Assembly (NCBI RefSeq): GCF_963675165.1
Contig: NC_087393.1
Span: 3,725,502 to 3,789,501, forward strand
Direction of reading: 5' to 3'
DNA length: 64,000 nt
Source of the DNA: Halichondria panicea
Lineage: Eukaryota > Porifera > Demospongiae > Suberitida > Halichondriidae
A model generated the notes under the pieces. That model saw nothing but the letters and a program-made list of their open reading frames with translations. It had not been told where the DNA came from and did not search any database. Below are positions 22,001-33,900 of the stretch, piece by piece. The number at the start of each line of letters is the position of its first letter. The stretch's first letter is position 1. Both the position numbers and the translations under genes were made by a program.

Positions 22001-23354
22001 GGATTTCTGAAACAAGTGGGAATTAAAGCAGCATACAGCATACTGGTTATATCAATGTATGAGTCACTGGGGTAGGTGTAGGGAAAAGTTCCACAAGAGA
22101 AACATCAAGGCTGGCCATTTTGTGCATGCAGTAAAGTATTGAGAGGCAATAATATTTCGGTATACCCACCCCCTTGCTTGTCACATCTCCAATGGAACAC
22201 TTACAGGTACTCTGTATATTTGTACTCACAGCAGCTGATGTAGTAAGTTCTGATAGCACCATCATCAACCAGTGGACCCACGGCAAAGCAATTGGACTGT
22301 GACTTCTCGCGGTTCTCTATCTGTCGGGTAGAGTCTGAGAGAGGGGGGCAATCAGAAGAGTGAGTGAAGGGGGAATCAGAGAAGGGGCAATAAAAAGAGT
22401 GAATGGTGAGAACTATATATGGTATACTGTTACAGCACTTACCGTATTATATATATGTGCAGTGCAATGCATGTATACATCATACAATGGTCGTAAAAAT
22501 GGGGCATACAACGTAGAATTAACGGACTCATTGGAAATAATTATGCAGATGCTTGCCAAACACATCGATAAACATACATGTGACGTCCAATCTGACGGAA
22601 CCTGCTGGATTTCTGTCACCACGACTCCTGTAGATGATATCGATGGATAAATCATGTGATTTTCAGTTGCAAAGTGTAATCAGTCTATAGTGTCGCGCAG
22701 ATAAAAAAAAAAGTACAATTCAATTCTTAGTTCATGAAGGATATAAAGCTCCAGCAATATATGAGGTGTGTATATATAATACACAATTGAAAGAAAAGGG
22801 TCATTGTGTTTGCATTGACAACTATAGCATTGATAACACAATCACAAAACACCTTATACAATCTGTGGATTTAATTATGGGATTAGCCTCCTCTGTACCT
22901 AAAAACAGAGGTCCCACTATTTAGAGGTTCAAGTGTGTAGCACTCACTTGAAATATTCGAGAGAGACCGTAGGTCCCCTCTGCACTAGTTTGAACCACCT
23001 CTTCCTCCAGTTGGTCTTTCCCAGGAATGCCGTACCACTCTCCTTGACACACCAGCCCTCATGAAGAATCACCTCCAAAACTGTGTGTCAATGTGTGTGG
23101 GAAGAGGGATACGTGGTATGAGTGTGAGCATGCAGCACATAATCAAACAGAAGACTTACATCTGCAGGTGCAATTGCTTTATCTGGCTTCATGCATAGCT
23201 ATGGATAATTATGATGCCAGCCACATATCTACGTACCATCTAGAATAAGATCTATGCCTATGGCTATGCTCTATGCATATAGACTACCTTGAGGGCCACC
23301 AGGCACTGAAGTAGTTCTCCCAAGTGTCCTGGCCCTTATCTTTTTTGTCGCCAT
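19041..23354 (-). CDS. PH domain plus START-like lipid-transfer domain protein
   Basis: Exons 23354-23288, 23080-22948, 22627-22578, 22334-22230, 21909-21785, 21633-21503, 21452-21266, 20558-20361, 20296-20251, 20110-19988, 19775-19726, 19670-19610, 19526-19437, 19123-19041; 482 aa with continuous phase. Residues about 25-160 read as a PH domain (EGWCVKESGTAFLGKTNWRK, RWFKLVQRGPTVSLEYFK, GSVRLDV, and a final helix SLQSMEEWLTVIDAAIQ). An acidic/Ser-rich linker follows. The C-terminal half looks like a START domain (LKWSKVDTKDGVTVSRCKF, VEGVLQANPSTVYQFM, RVSKRDVVAMKIWVPQY, final helix RSTFVHIKEQLEKFVQ). PH-START proteins such as CERT or plant EDR2-like proteins bind phosphoinositides and move lipids between membranes. 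Which subfamily this is I cannot assign. Divergent from PICK1. Confidence 0.8.
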
Positions 23355-23740
23355 TCTCTCGGTTTTAACATAAAAATTAATATCGCCAGAACGCCCCGTT
23401 TCTGGGCCAAGACCACGCCCACTTAGCTGCCGAGTCAGCAATAATGGGATACATTTTGACCGTACCCAGCAAGCTTCCGTATCGATATCCTCAGTTTTCT
23501 ATGAGGCTGAAGGGCTATTAGGGCTAGGTGGATCAAACTGTATTTGTGAATGAATGCTCCCTGCTTACTTATCTCTACCAAACTATTCAGAGAAATCAGA
23601 CAGTTCCACTTGCAGTGTAAGAGGTATTAATTATTTGTATTTGAGTAGACTATCCTGAATGAACTTAAATATAAATCTTTACATGTGTGTACAAGGTGAT
23701 TGTATTGACACAGTTCTCGGGGTGTAGAGGAAGTGCAGCC
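23355..23740. promoter_or_regulatory. Divergent promoter, PH-START / PICK1
   Basis: 386 bp between start codons. GC-richer near the minus-strand start (GCCCCGTTTCTGGGCCAAG) and AT-rich toward PICK1. No TATA box identified with confidence. Confidence 0.5.
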
Positions 23741-26700
23741 ATGTCTAAGAAGGTGACGTTGGTGAAGGGCAAGAATAACATGATAGGGATCAGCATAGGG
23801 GGAGGGGCCCCCATGTGTCCAGTGCTGTACGTCGTCCAGGTGAGGCCTTTTCCCTAACCACCTGACTATACATATAGTATAATTATGTACATGTATGTAT
23901 GTTTTTGTTCAATTGCCTCTTTGCAAATAGAAAATAAAAAAAGTAGCTCTATGTCTGTATGCTTATACCCGTACTCCGAGCCGTACTCATTTACCCCACA
24001 TCCCTTTCACATAGCTACATTTTCACATAGCTACACACCGTTCTAAGTATGCGCCATTTCAATATAATTTTATGACACCATAATAGTGTGTTGTGTTATA
24101 CATAATTTACACAACATAATTTTTTGCCGTAAATCAAATAATGTACGGTATTCACATTACTCACATCATCCCCATACCCTTATATTATGCCCACCCTTAT
24201 ATTATGCCCACACTTGTACACTATCACAGTCTAATCTACATATATTATCACTCTCTCTATGCCCTCACACCTCCACAGGTGTTTCATCGTACCCCCGCTT
24301 ACGATGATGGCTCCCTGTGTCCAGGTGATGAGCTGGTCTCCGTGAACGGGGTCAGCTTGAAGGGGTTGTCCAGGAAACAAACAGCTGATGTGATTCAGGC
24401 AGAAAAGGTAGTTACATGTACATGTACAGACAGTGGTCGCACTCAATTTCATAGTCAATGATAATGTTACATGTACGCTTAGTTTGTGTAACATTTCTTG
24501 CATTGTTGCAAGAGTTGGTATAGTAATGCTTCCCTTGTAGGGTGAGATCACTATTGTGTTCAACAAGATTGAGCCTCCTAAAGGAAAGAGTATGGACATA
24601 GGTAAACCACATCATTGGCTGCACTGTACACACAGTTAGCTTTGTTTTATGGGCTGTAGCTGTTACAACACAGTCGACACTAATTTGTTCTGCCAACATT
24701 CATTGGTTAGCAAACTTCTAGACAGTATATATATACTTCGTTCATTCAACAGTTAGATAGAGAAGTGCTACATAGATAGTCAAACAATATACCTCGAAGC
24801 GCTACAAACACAAACACACACACACATGTACACACATACACACGCACAGCAATGAAGAAGGTGAAGCATCGGATAGTTGAGAAGATGAATGAAAGTACGG
24901 CTGACTCACTGGGACTGAGCAGAGCTGTCCTTGTCAACGGTTAGCCACACTATACCCACTAATGTGTACTCAATATTGTGAAGTTACTTGAAGGCCAGAA
25001 AAAGATTGCAATCACTTACGTATATACACTGCCCTTGGTATGAAATTCCTGTACAAGTGCATGTCAGTTTGTCAATACTGCCAGCCTATTAAGTATTGAC
25101 CCTTTCTTTATTTTATTTCCCAGACAAGCTTGTGGCTAAGGTGGATGCGCTGGAGAAGAATGCTAAAGTGTACAAAGGTGAGTACAGTGCGTGTCCCAAT
25201 TGAGTGCTGTATAGCTACTGTCTGGTTACACACATGCAGGGATTGCTGAACAGGCCCGCTCATTCCTGATCGGTGTGAAGGAGCTCACAATCACTCATAG
25301 AAGTGAGTAATGGAATTACCTTGGGCATGTGCTTTTTGTGTACACCCTTCCCCCCACACACAGCACACATTACTATAAACACATGCATGCTTGCAATAAT
25401 ATTAATACACCATATGTGTACAGATGTAGCCAGATATTTGCTTTCACTTTTAGTGGACGTAACTCATACTTGATGTTTACATTGTTGAATGTTGTACAAT
25501 ACATGTGACTGTCACGTGACCACCCTGTACAGAGTTTGGGGACGTGTTCAGCAGGGTGGGTGTGTACGAGATACAACAAAGTGCTAGTCTGGCATTCAGC
25601 AAGTTTGGCACTGCTCACAAGACGATGGCTGATGAAGGAATGAAGTTCATCGTCAACGTGGGACCAGTAAGTGAAAAATTGTACGTATAGCATTTACCAT
25701 TGCACAAACAGAATGAATTACGTAATTGCTGTGTGATTACTACCCAATATGAGCCATGCATGTGACTGTACGTTTGTTATAATTATATAGTCTCACGGCT
25801 GTAGCATGATGTATTCTAGCTCCTACAGTGTACCTTTATTTTTAGATACATGTATGGCACTTTAGAGGCTCTTTTCTTTCACTAGATGCTGAGAGAGCTG
25901 TACACCTTTCTGGAGAAGGCAAGCTACATCATACGTTGACTGTGTCTTACACACTCTACCTCACTATAGGCTGTTCCTGACACAAGGCTAACTCTCAAGA
26001 AGTACACCGATGCTAAAGTGGAGTTTCTGGTGAGATATATAATTATTACCCGAGGCGCGTGTGGGCAGCCACGGGTATAGTAGTACTTTAATTGGTTTGT
26101 TTGTCTGTTTGTTTGTGACAGGTGAATCTACTCACCTGGGTGCCATAGCACTGCGTTTACAGCATTAATAGCCTCCACACAGTAAGTAAAAGTGGAAGAT
26201 TTTGATGTTAGAGCAAACTAAAAAGCTTGAACTTGCACGTACGTGTCAGCTAGCTAACTACACGCAGCCTTTATTCGAGACAGATTACGTATTTACGGCT
26301 GAAGTGATCTCGTACCAGAAACAATGGAAAGGGTCACTAAAGTAGAAAGCTAGAATTGTGACTGGTTTGTTGTCTTAGGCTTCTTTGCTGACTCGACTCT
26401 GGATCCTAGCACCAGGACTTCAGGAGCCACACCTCTCTAAGACTCCAGGCTTCTTTGCTATGATCCTACATGTCTCAAATGCCACTAAAACTCTGTTTTC
26501 AAATGTTTCAGAATGCCTCCAGTCTGGTTTAGTTTTATTGCTTCTGAGTTACTGTGCTAGACAGCTCAGTCATACGATACATACTACATGCACTGCATTA
26601 TATCACTCCTCTGGTTCATGTCACCAGCCAGGGTTTGCACTTTAGTGCTCTAGTGATCATTGTACTTGATATAAAACCAAGGCTATTGTGGCTTCTATTT

Positions 26701-27731
26701 ATATGGGTTAATGTTCTGAGAAGGCATATTGAATAATAATTGTTGCAACCTATGAAGTATATTAATGGTGTACATTGTAGGTATACACGTGTATATGCAT
26801 GATGGTATCGCCACATGTGAAATGTGAATGTCTCACTCTCTGCCCTCTCAGGCCTATTGTCTCAAGGTCAAGGAAATGGACGACGAGGAGTACGAAGCAT
26901 CGGTGAGTACAATACAGTACATTTAGAACAAGCACATAAAATAATATTCCTAGTTTCTGATTTTTTTGAGCGAAGGTCACTACATACGGCTTGTGTGACT
27001 TGTAAAGTCGGAGCTTTGTAATGAGATGTGTACACTGTATGCATGCTCTGGATGTTAATGTCGTGACTTAACTTCTGTTTAATTCTCCCTGCAAGAGCTT
27101 TGGGCAGCCTCTGGTTCGAGTGCTGAACGGTAACGAGGTGTATCGAGTGTTCCTGCGTTGTCGTCATGCAGCCAAGCTGAGGTTCATCAAGCTACGCTCT
27201 GACGTGCTGGTCAAACTGCAGCTGCTGGATAACAAGAGAGGTGGGGATGTCAATGCAATTAGTATTATATGTATAGCAAACATGACTTTTATGCTCCGAC
27301 TCACAATGCTGATCTTCAGTAGTTGAGTTATCTCTTTAAAAATGTAGTTTTATAGTGTATAGTAGTCACTGTATATACGTGTATGTCATCACTCCTCCCC
27401 CCATCACATACCTACACACACAGTGCAAGATGTGGCGTTTCAACTGGAGAGACTGGTTGCTGGAATGTACGTTTACTACCGACAGTGTCACAAGATCATG
27501 ACGCCAGCGTGTGTGTTCCCAATTGAAGTCGAGTTGGGTATCAACCTTGATCCATATCGCTATGAGTCACATGACCCACCTCCGGTATCACCTGACATCA
27601 ACAAGCCAGAGGACATCGGTGTTGACGACCTACTCCTTCCATCACTTGCCACGCCCACAGGTGATATGAAGCCACACCCACCCAGCAGTATTGATGAACT
27701 GCTCTCCCTTCCTCAAAGCAGTGAACCATGA
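23741..27731 (+). CDS. PICK1: PICK1, PDZ and BAR domain protein
   Basis: Exons 23741-23839, 24279-24407, 24541-24601, 24850-24939, 25124-25177, 25240-25302, 25533-25666, 25886-25918, 25970-26029, 26852-26902, 27096-27240, 27424-27731; 408 aa, close to the usual length of about 415. The N-terminal PDZ (MIGISIGGGAP, VFHRTPAYDDGSLCPGDELV, VNGVSLKGLSRKQTADVIQ) is followed by the arfaptin-type BAR domain (GIAEQARSFLIGVKELT, EFGDVFSRVGVYEIQQSASL, EEYEAS, AAKLRFIKLRSDVLVKLQLL) and an acidic/Pro-rich tail. PICK1 binds PKC-alpha and receptor C-termini and bends membranes in vesicle traffic. Intron 8 (25919-25969) starts with GC (AAG|GCAAGC), a GC-AG intron. Intron 9 is enlarged by a dispersed repeat. 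Confidence 0.95.
26052..26790. repeat. Dispersed repeat, about 0.7 kb (PICK1 intron 9)
   Basis: Related to 12632-13395 (see there). Starts near GAGGCGCGTGTGGGCAGCC, followed by GTTTGTTTGTCTG-type repeats. No coding capacity seen. Confidence 0.7.
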
Positions 27732-28145
27732 ATGAACTGTGCCAACTATAATTCATGTACGGTACATTTTCTATAGATTCTACTATCACATGAATCAGTC
27801 ATAATTATATACATTTAATTTTCACTGTAAAATCAGATTATTGAAGTCATGATCGGAGACATGTACAATACCGTATAGTCTATAGAGGGTAATTTTCGTG
27901 GGGCAAATATTCGTGTGCCTACCTTTACCTGCAGTACAAGCAGCAACCACGAAAATAATATCCACAAAATGACTAAATACTGTTCAACCACGAATATTAA
28001 TTTTTGTCCCCCGCAAATTAACACCAACTTTGCCTCGATTTCAAGCCGCAAGGAAGCTACGCATGCGCATGCGCAAAAGCCTCGCCTACACATGATGAGA
28101 GCTCAGCAATAATTATTATGCAATTATGTCTTGCTCAAGAAAAGC
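27732..28145. other. Spacer with half a CCGTATAG-type element
   Basis: A left terminus (CCGTATAGTC...GGGTAATTTTCGTGG) begins at 27871 after TA and its body runs to about 28060; no matching right end is seen. A related left half is at 41669. Otherwise no feature recognised. Confidence 0.55.
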
Positions 28146-30016
28146 ATGATGGTAGAAACAAATTCACAGAAGATGAGAGGAAAGGGTGAAAAGTCTACGG
28201 ATTTTACAGAAAGGTCACCTCTGTTGCAAACCCCTATTGCAAGTAGTGTTACTGTAAGCAGTCCCACTTTTGGTCGCTGTAGAGCTAGAGCCTCATGTGC
28301 CAGACGTCCATTGCCCCAAGGAAAAGGATTGCTGTTGTTATTGCTTGTTTACTTTGTTGAGAGTTTTGCCTTTTATTGTGCAACTAAAGGCATTCGGGTG
28401 CTACTCTTTAAAGATGAAAGCAAGCAAGTTTGGGGAAGTTTTATCTACTCACTTGTGTACAACTCTCTTGGTCGTCTCTTTTACCCATTGGCAGGTGTTT
28501 TAGCTGATACTTTTTGGGGAAGATACAATGTTATCAAAATTGGACTGTGGCTAATTGCTTTTGCATTAGGCATCATTTGTATTAACCTTTCAATAATCGA
28601 TAGTGTGACTGAATCAGTTGGCCGGATATTTCTACCAATCATATTCATTTTATTGATTGCTATTGGTTCTGCATGTGTTGAAGTCAATGCTATTTCCTTC
28701 GGGGTTGACCAGTTGCCACAAGGTTGCACATCAGACCAGATAAGCTCTTACTTTTTTTGGTATGATTTCACTCGAAATGCCAGTACATTGTTGGCAGTCA
28801 TTGTATTTTTACTACTACAAGGTTTTTATTATTTCCTTGATCTAGAAGAGGGCCATTATTACTACACATCCCTTCAAGAACTAATGAAATCAATCAACTT
28901 ACATTACAAGACTCTAATCGTTATCTTAATAGCTGCTAGTGCTATTGTTTGTATTCTGCTACTGCACACTTTCAAGCATTATTGGTACTTTAAGAATTCC
29001 CAACGTGAAAACCCTGTCAAGACAATCGTTAACGTCAGTTGGTACAGTTTAACCGTGAAAAGACATCCTCCCGTTTATAGGAGAACATTTCGCTACGGAG
29101 AAGCTAGACAGCCTCGAATTGAACTGGCAAAAAAGGATTTTGATGGCATATTTGAGGCTGAAGAAGTTGAAAATGTTAAGTCCTTCTATCAAATTCTGTT
29201 TCTCATATTATCTCTGGGGGGATTTTTGGCATCTAATAGGGGGGTAAGTCAGCTAGAATATTGTAATGGATAAAATTATCTTGCGTTTCCACAGGCTTCA
29301 TCGATGCTCTCATTACAATTTGAAGCCGAAAATGTATTAGAGCTAGGCGAATCATACCGCATTATAGCTCCTTATCTCAATGATTTGGTCAATATTATTA
29401 CGATTGTTATATTTCTTCCATTCTTCAACCATGTGGTCTTGCCTTTTCTCCGCATGTCCTTAAAACTCAGGTTGGTTATTGGTCTAATTTTTAACCTCAT
29501 AGCAATTCTGATAGCTGTATTCCTCCAAGCAACTGTGCAGATTGACAGCAATGGCTTTGCGATTGAAAGGTTTCTTTGGCTCCTTCTGCCGGCTATTGTA
29601 CTTTCAGTGGCAGAAACTATTACCTTTGTCTCTTGTAAGATTTTAACTTTAATGCACATTCACCATAATAATTATTTGTCTGTCAAATAGGTTTGGAATT
29701 CATTTATGCCCAAGCTCCAGAGCCCATGAAAGGACTTCTAACTGGACTGTTCTATTTCATGTTTGGAGTATTTGGTGGTATTTCCAGCATTGTGTTTTAC
29801 TGCTTCCCTTTTGATAATCAAGAAGAGGACAAAGTCGACTACATTTTATGGTTTTACATTTTGTTTACAATTGTTACTGCTCTAGGATTACTAGTGTATA
29901 TAATTGTTGTGTGGGTGTGGTTTTATCAAAACCGTCACAGACCAGCTGTGGATGAAGAGGATTTGACGCACAGACTATATGCACAAAACGTTTTTTTCCT
30001 CAAAAATCGTGATTGA
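28146..30016 (+). CDS. Divergent POT/PTR2 (SLC15-like) transporter
   Basis: Exons 28146-29243, 29295-29634, 29691-30016; about 587 aa. ATG 28146 is the first in frame; 28149 is equally possible. About 12 hydrophobic segments are visible. Family hallmarks are LADTFWGRYNVIKIGLW (the ADxxxGRY loop of the first MFS half) and EFIYAQAPEPMKGLLTGLF (the EFxYxQAP motif). POT members normally couple di/tripeptide or related solute uptake to protons. Here the ExxER motif of helix 1 is changed: the aligned segment reads YFVESFAFY, keeping the second Glu but with Tyr and Ser where the first Glu and the Arg would be. The NxGS-like region is also altered (WYDFTRNASTL). Substrate and coupling are therefore uncertain. 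Confidence 0.82.
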
Positions 30017-30966
30017 ATTGTACTGTCAATTTGTCTGTTGTACATGTGTATAATTATTGTTAAATTAATGTGTGATCATTAGTTGTGCAGTTTCACTTTG
30101 CATTGTTGCTATAACTGCAATTTGACATTGTGTTTGGGCTTCGGTTGTAGCCTTTGATACTATAATAATTATATTCATGATCAGTGAGACATTACATGCA
30201 TTCGAACCAATATTCTGACTTCTATATGAGAGCATAAAAAATGTATTTTGGTACCCAGATCTTTTATTTATACTAAATTGGACATCCAAGCTATAAATTA
30301 TATCAGCAGACATTTCTTGCTTATACACTACATAAGTGTAAGGATACTATATACACCGGCGTAAAAAAATGGATAGTACATGCCAATAATAAGGTGCCCT
30401 TATCACACAGAATTCTTTCGCAAGAAGTATATATAATTATATAGACCCTGATTGATCGGTACACTTTCAGGGCTTCATACAGGGGGGGGGGGCGCATGCC
30501 TCCCATGGGATTGGGCACACACTGTGTTACGGCCTGTGATACCATTAAGCAAACATCTTGTCAAACAACAATAATTATTACAATGTGAATCACTGGATGA
30601 ATTTTTATACTCTTTCTGTTCCATATAATGTCCACAATTTCCTCTAATTCACTACCTATAATAATTAACTTAATGTATTCCTGCTCAAGTAAAAGAGACG
30701 ATTCCAGAGCGATTTTCATTAAGTTAAGTTCACTCGGACTTGTATATAAATATCCCAGTGCATGAGGTGACACTTTTTTGTAGAGGTCTTTGACCAAATC
30801 ACCATGGCATTGCATGTATACGTGAGAATTTTTAATGATTCAGAATTTATCTTTGTTTACAATGACGTCCATGCAGCGTGCATAAGTACCATTAATGTCA
30901 ATCGGAATAATAACGCTATAATGATATAAGAAACAGTATGCACCATCCTAGTGCTTGAGTCGTGGG
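30017..30966. other. Tail-to-tail spacer, transporter / WIPI2
   Basis: AT-rich. Contains a G-run at 30481-30492 and an 84-codon minus-strand reading frame at 30561-30815 that I cannot relate to any family. No RNA gene seen. Confidence 0.5.
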
Positions 30967-33900
30967 CTAGCTGTGTATTGTTTGTGCACTAGGGGGTTGT
31001 TCATCATCATCTTCTGTGTACGATTGTCTCTGTGGGTCAGGTGATGCCAAATGACTGTCATGTGACACAGATGGGGAGTGGCCTGATTCAGGCTTAGAAA
31101 TTACTGATGCATATGTTTGCTGCTCTGTGGAAGGAACTGATGTGCTCGCAAGACCTGCCGTTGGCTGTGTGTGTGGCATGCGTTCTCACATTAGTTAATT
31201 GCATTTCAACAATATAATAATTGCGCGTGCATTATAATTATACATGATTGTATACCAGCTGTATGTACGCTAATTACATGTGCACTGTCCCAACAAAGGA
31301 ATTGACTGCATGCATGGGTTTGGTTCAACTACAGCAATTGGTTGAACCTACCTCGCCTATACCCAGGAGCCCATAAATGATTATGGCCTACACGTACTGC
31401 CAGGTGTACTCTTGGTACTGTATATACTTACTGTATGTAACATAATTATGAGTTCTGTATGTAAATATGTAGTTCTGACTAAATTTATTTGTTGCTGAAT
31501 GAGCTGAGTGTTCGACCTATTTGTTGTTGTTGTTAATGTAGCTGTAGAGTTTGTTACTATAATAGCATTGTGTGCCTTAAGCCCACAGTTGTCAGTGAGC
31601 ATGTGATGTCAGATACAAACTTTTATAGAGTATGAAGTGATCAAAATGGTTACTCACTACGTCCTCTCCGCCGACAAGTCTGAACTCCCGGTGGTACTTG
31701 CAGTCCCCTCCTTCACGGGGATCAATGTCCCCCATGTGGAGGGACCCATCGGATGTGGCCACTAACACTCTGTGAACACCCTCAATACTGCAGCATGGAG
31801 GGAAGAAGATTGTCACTAGCTATAAATTAAAGATGGCATTATGAGTGTAAAGTACAATTGCATCATGATAAAACAATAAAAATAACAAGTTCTTTCCCTA
31901 TTACATGCCTATTCCAAACATAAAGTTCCAGGGGGTACATTAGCCTCGATCCTAGGCCGCACTTCCTTTGAGAGTGGGCCTGGTATCGACTGCTTGCGCA
32001 AGCACTAATCATTAGCCAGATACTGGCTAACGCAGGATAACAACGTGTATGCTCAGTAAAACAATGACGTTACAACATACATTGCACAACTGTAGGTGGC
32101 AGCCATTGAATGATTAGCCTGTAGGAAGTTAGACACACTCACCTTACAACACTGCACACACTCTTGAGACCTGCAGCAATGGAAGCACACACATCACAAC
32201 AGGGTAAATTAATACTCAATCATTTCCCTACTAATACAATCACAATCACTTTCGGTGGCAGATTCAGGCGGAGATCCAAGGGAGCAAAGAAATCCTCACT
32301 TTGCGCTGATTGATTTTTAGCAATCTACAGTCATTTACAGTTTTGTTTCACCTATTCTACTTATGGAGTGATGTCAATACCTGCGTGTAGTCCACTCTAG
32401 AACAAACAGAAGCTAGATAAAAGCAGTGGCAGTTTCTACACTTCTTTCTACACTGATCGCATTGCAAACTCTGCAATTATTGGTAAAGAGATGGAATTTC
32501 CCACATCCACATGGGCGGATATTGAACCGGAAGTGGGCGTAACCCCTAAAAGTTCGCACTCCGCCGGGGAGAATACTTACCCTACAGGCTCGTTGCCCTT
32601 TAGGAACCACCCTTTTCTAATTTCTGGATTTGCCACTGAAGATATGTACAGAAGCTGACATACACGCACCCAATAAGTTTAAGTATGGGTAGTAACCAAA
32701 TAAGGCTAACCTGATCGTGGTAACTTAAGGTGTGCAAATGCTCTGATTTGAGTGAATGCATCAGTCATTTGGGAGGGCAGAATTGCAGCAGGGGAGAGGG
32801 TCTTGCTCAGGTAGCTGAACCAACCTTGTTGACCCTCTGCTGTTCTGTGTATGTGTGTGTGCATTGCATAAGACACAATACTTACGCTATTTCCCTAACA
32901 CATTATTATTAATAAACTACCACAAAAACACAACTAGCCTAAGCAGTAGGGGACATACTGTACATGTGTACATTTCTAGAGGGTGTCTACAGTACTAGGT
33001 GTGGTATGAACACAGGGGGCATACTTCTCTTGTGGGGGCTCCACTAATCTGAACACGTGCACTGTCTCTGTGCTGCTGGAGGAGGCTAGGTACACATCGT
33101 CAGGGCTGAACGCCAGACAGTTGATATGGATAAACCTGCAGCAAATTGCCAATCATTAGGAGCAACACACACGCACACATTCAAGCTCAATGTACTCAAT
33201 GTCCAGTTTTGGACCTAATAACATACTTACATGTACAACGCATGTGAATCTGACTAAAAAATAAGTGCAGTAAAAGCTTTTACTGCACCTATTTGTACAC
33301 TTCACGTAGACTGAGGTGGGTACCATAATTCTATAATGTCTCTGTAAACCCGGCCTTAGCTCACCTCTTCATACCTCTTCTGAACTCAAACAACCTCTCT
33401 CCTTGTGGAATGCTGAACACACGGATCACAGTACCCTGCACGTGGTGGACATGCACAGTAGTTGTAAACGTTTAGAATTCACATATACAACACAGTGATG
33501 AGGCATGGGCACACACATTGGGGGACAATACTACCATTATTCTTGAATTACAGAGCCACAAAAAAAAATTTACATGATTTTCCAGTGGCGAACAAATCGA
33601 ACAAGGACAAAATTGTACTTCGACACTTTGTGCTGTTTATCCTCCTTCACTGGCCTCCCCCCCCTAAAGAAAAGGCCTGCTACTGACTGCTTGCGCACAC
33701 GCACATACACAGAGTTATATAATAGCTAGCTAGCAAGAGACAGAGCTGTATATCTGCAGCAGCAGTAGTATAGTAGGCTTTTACCAAAGTTAGTATTAGA
33801 TGGGCGTGGCCTGTCCATATAGGCTCTTGTCAGCTTTCACTCCGTTCAGACGATTGTCATCCACACTGTTGCTGGCTGTGAGTCTTTTGTTAACATAGCA

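Noticed and set aside
30561-30815. 84-codon minus-strand reading frame between the transporter and WIPI2
   Set aside because: No recognisable motif, no splice partners, and the C-terminal part is low-complexity Ile-rich.
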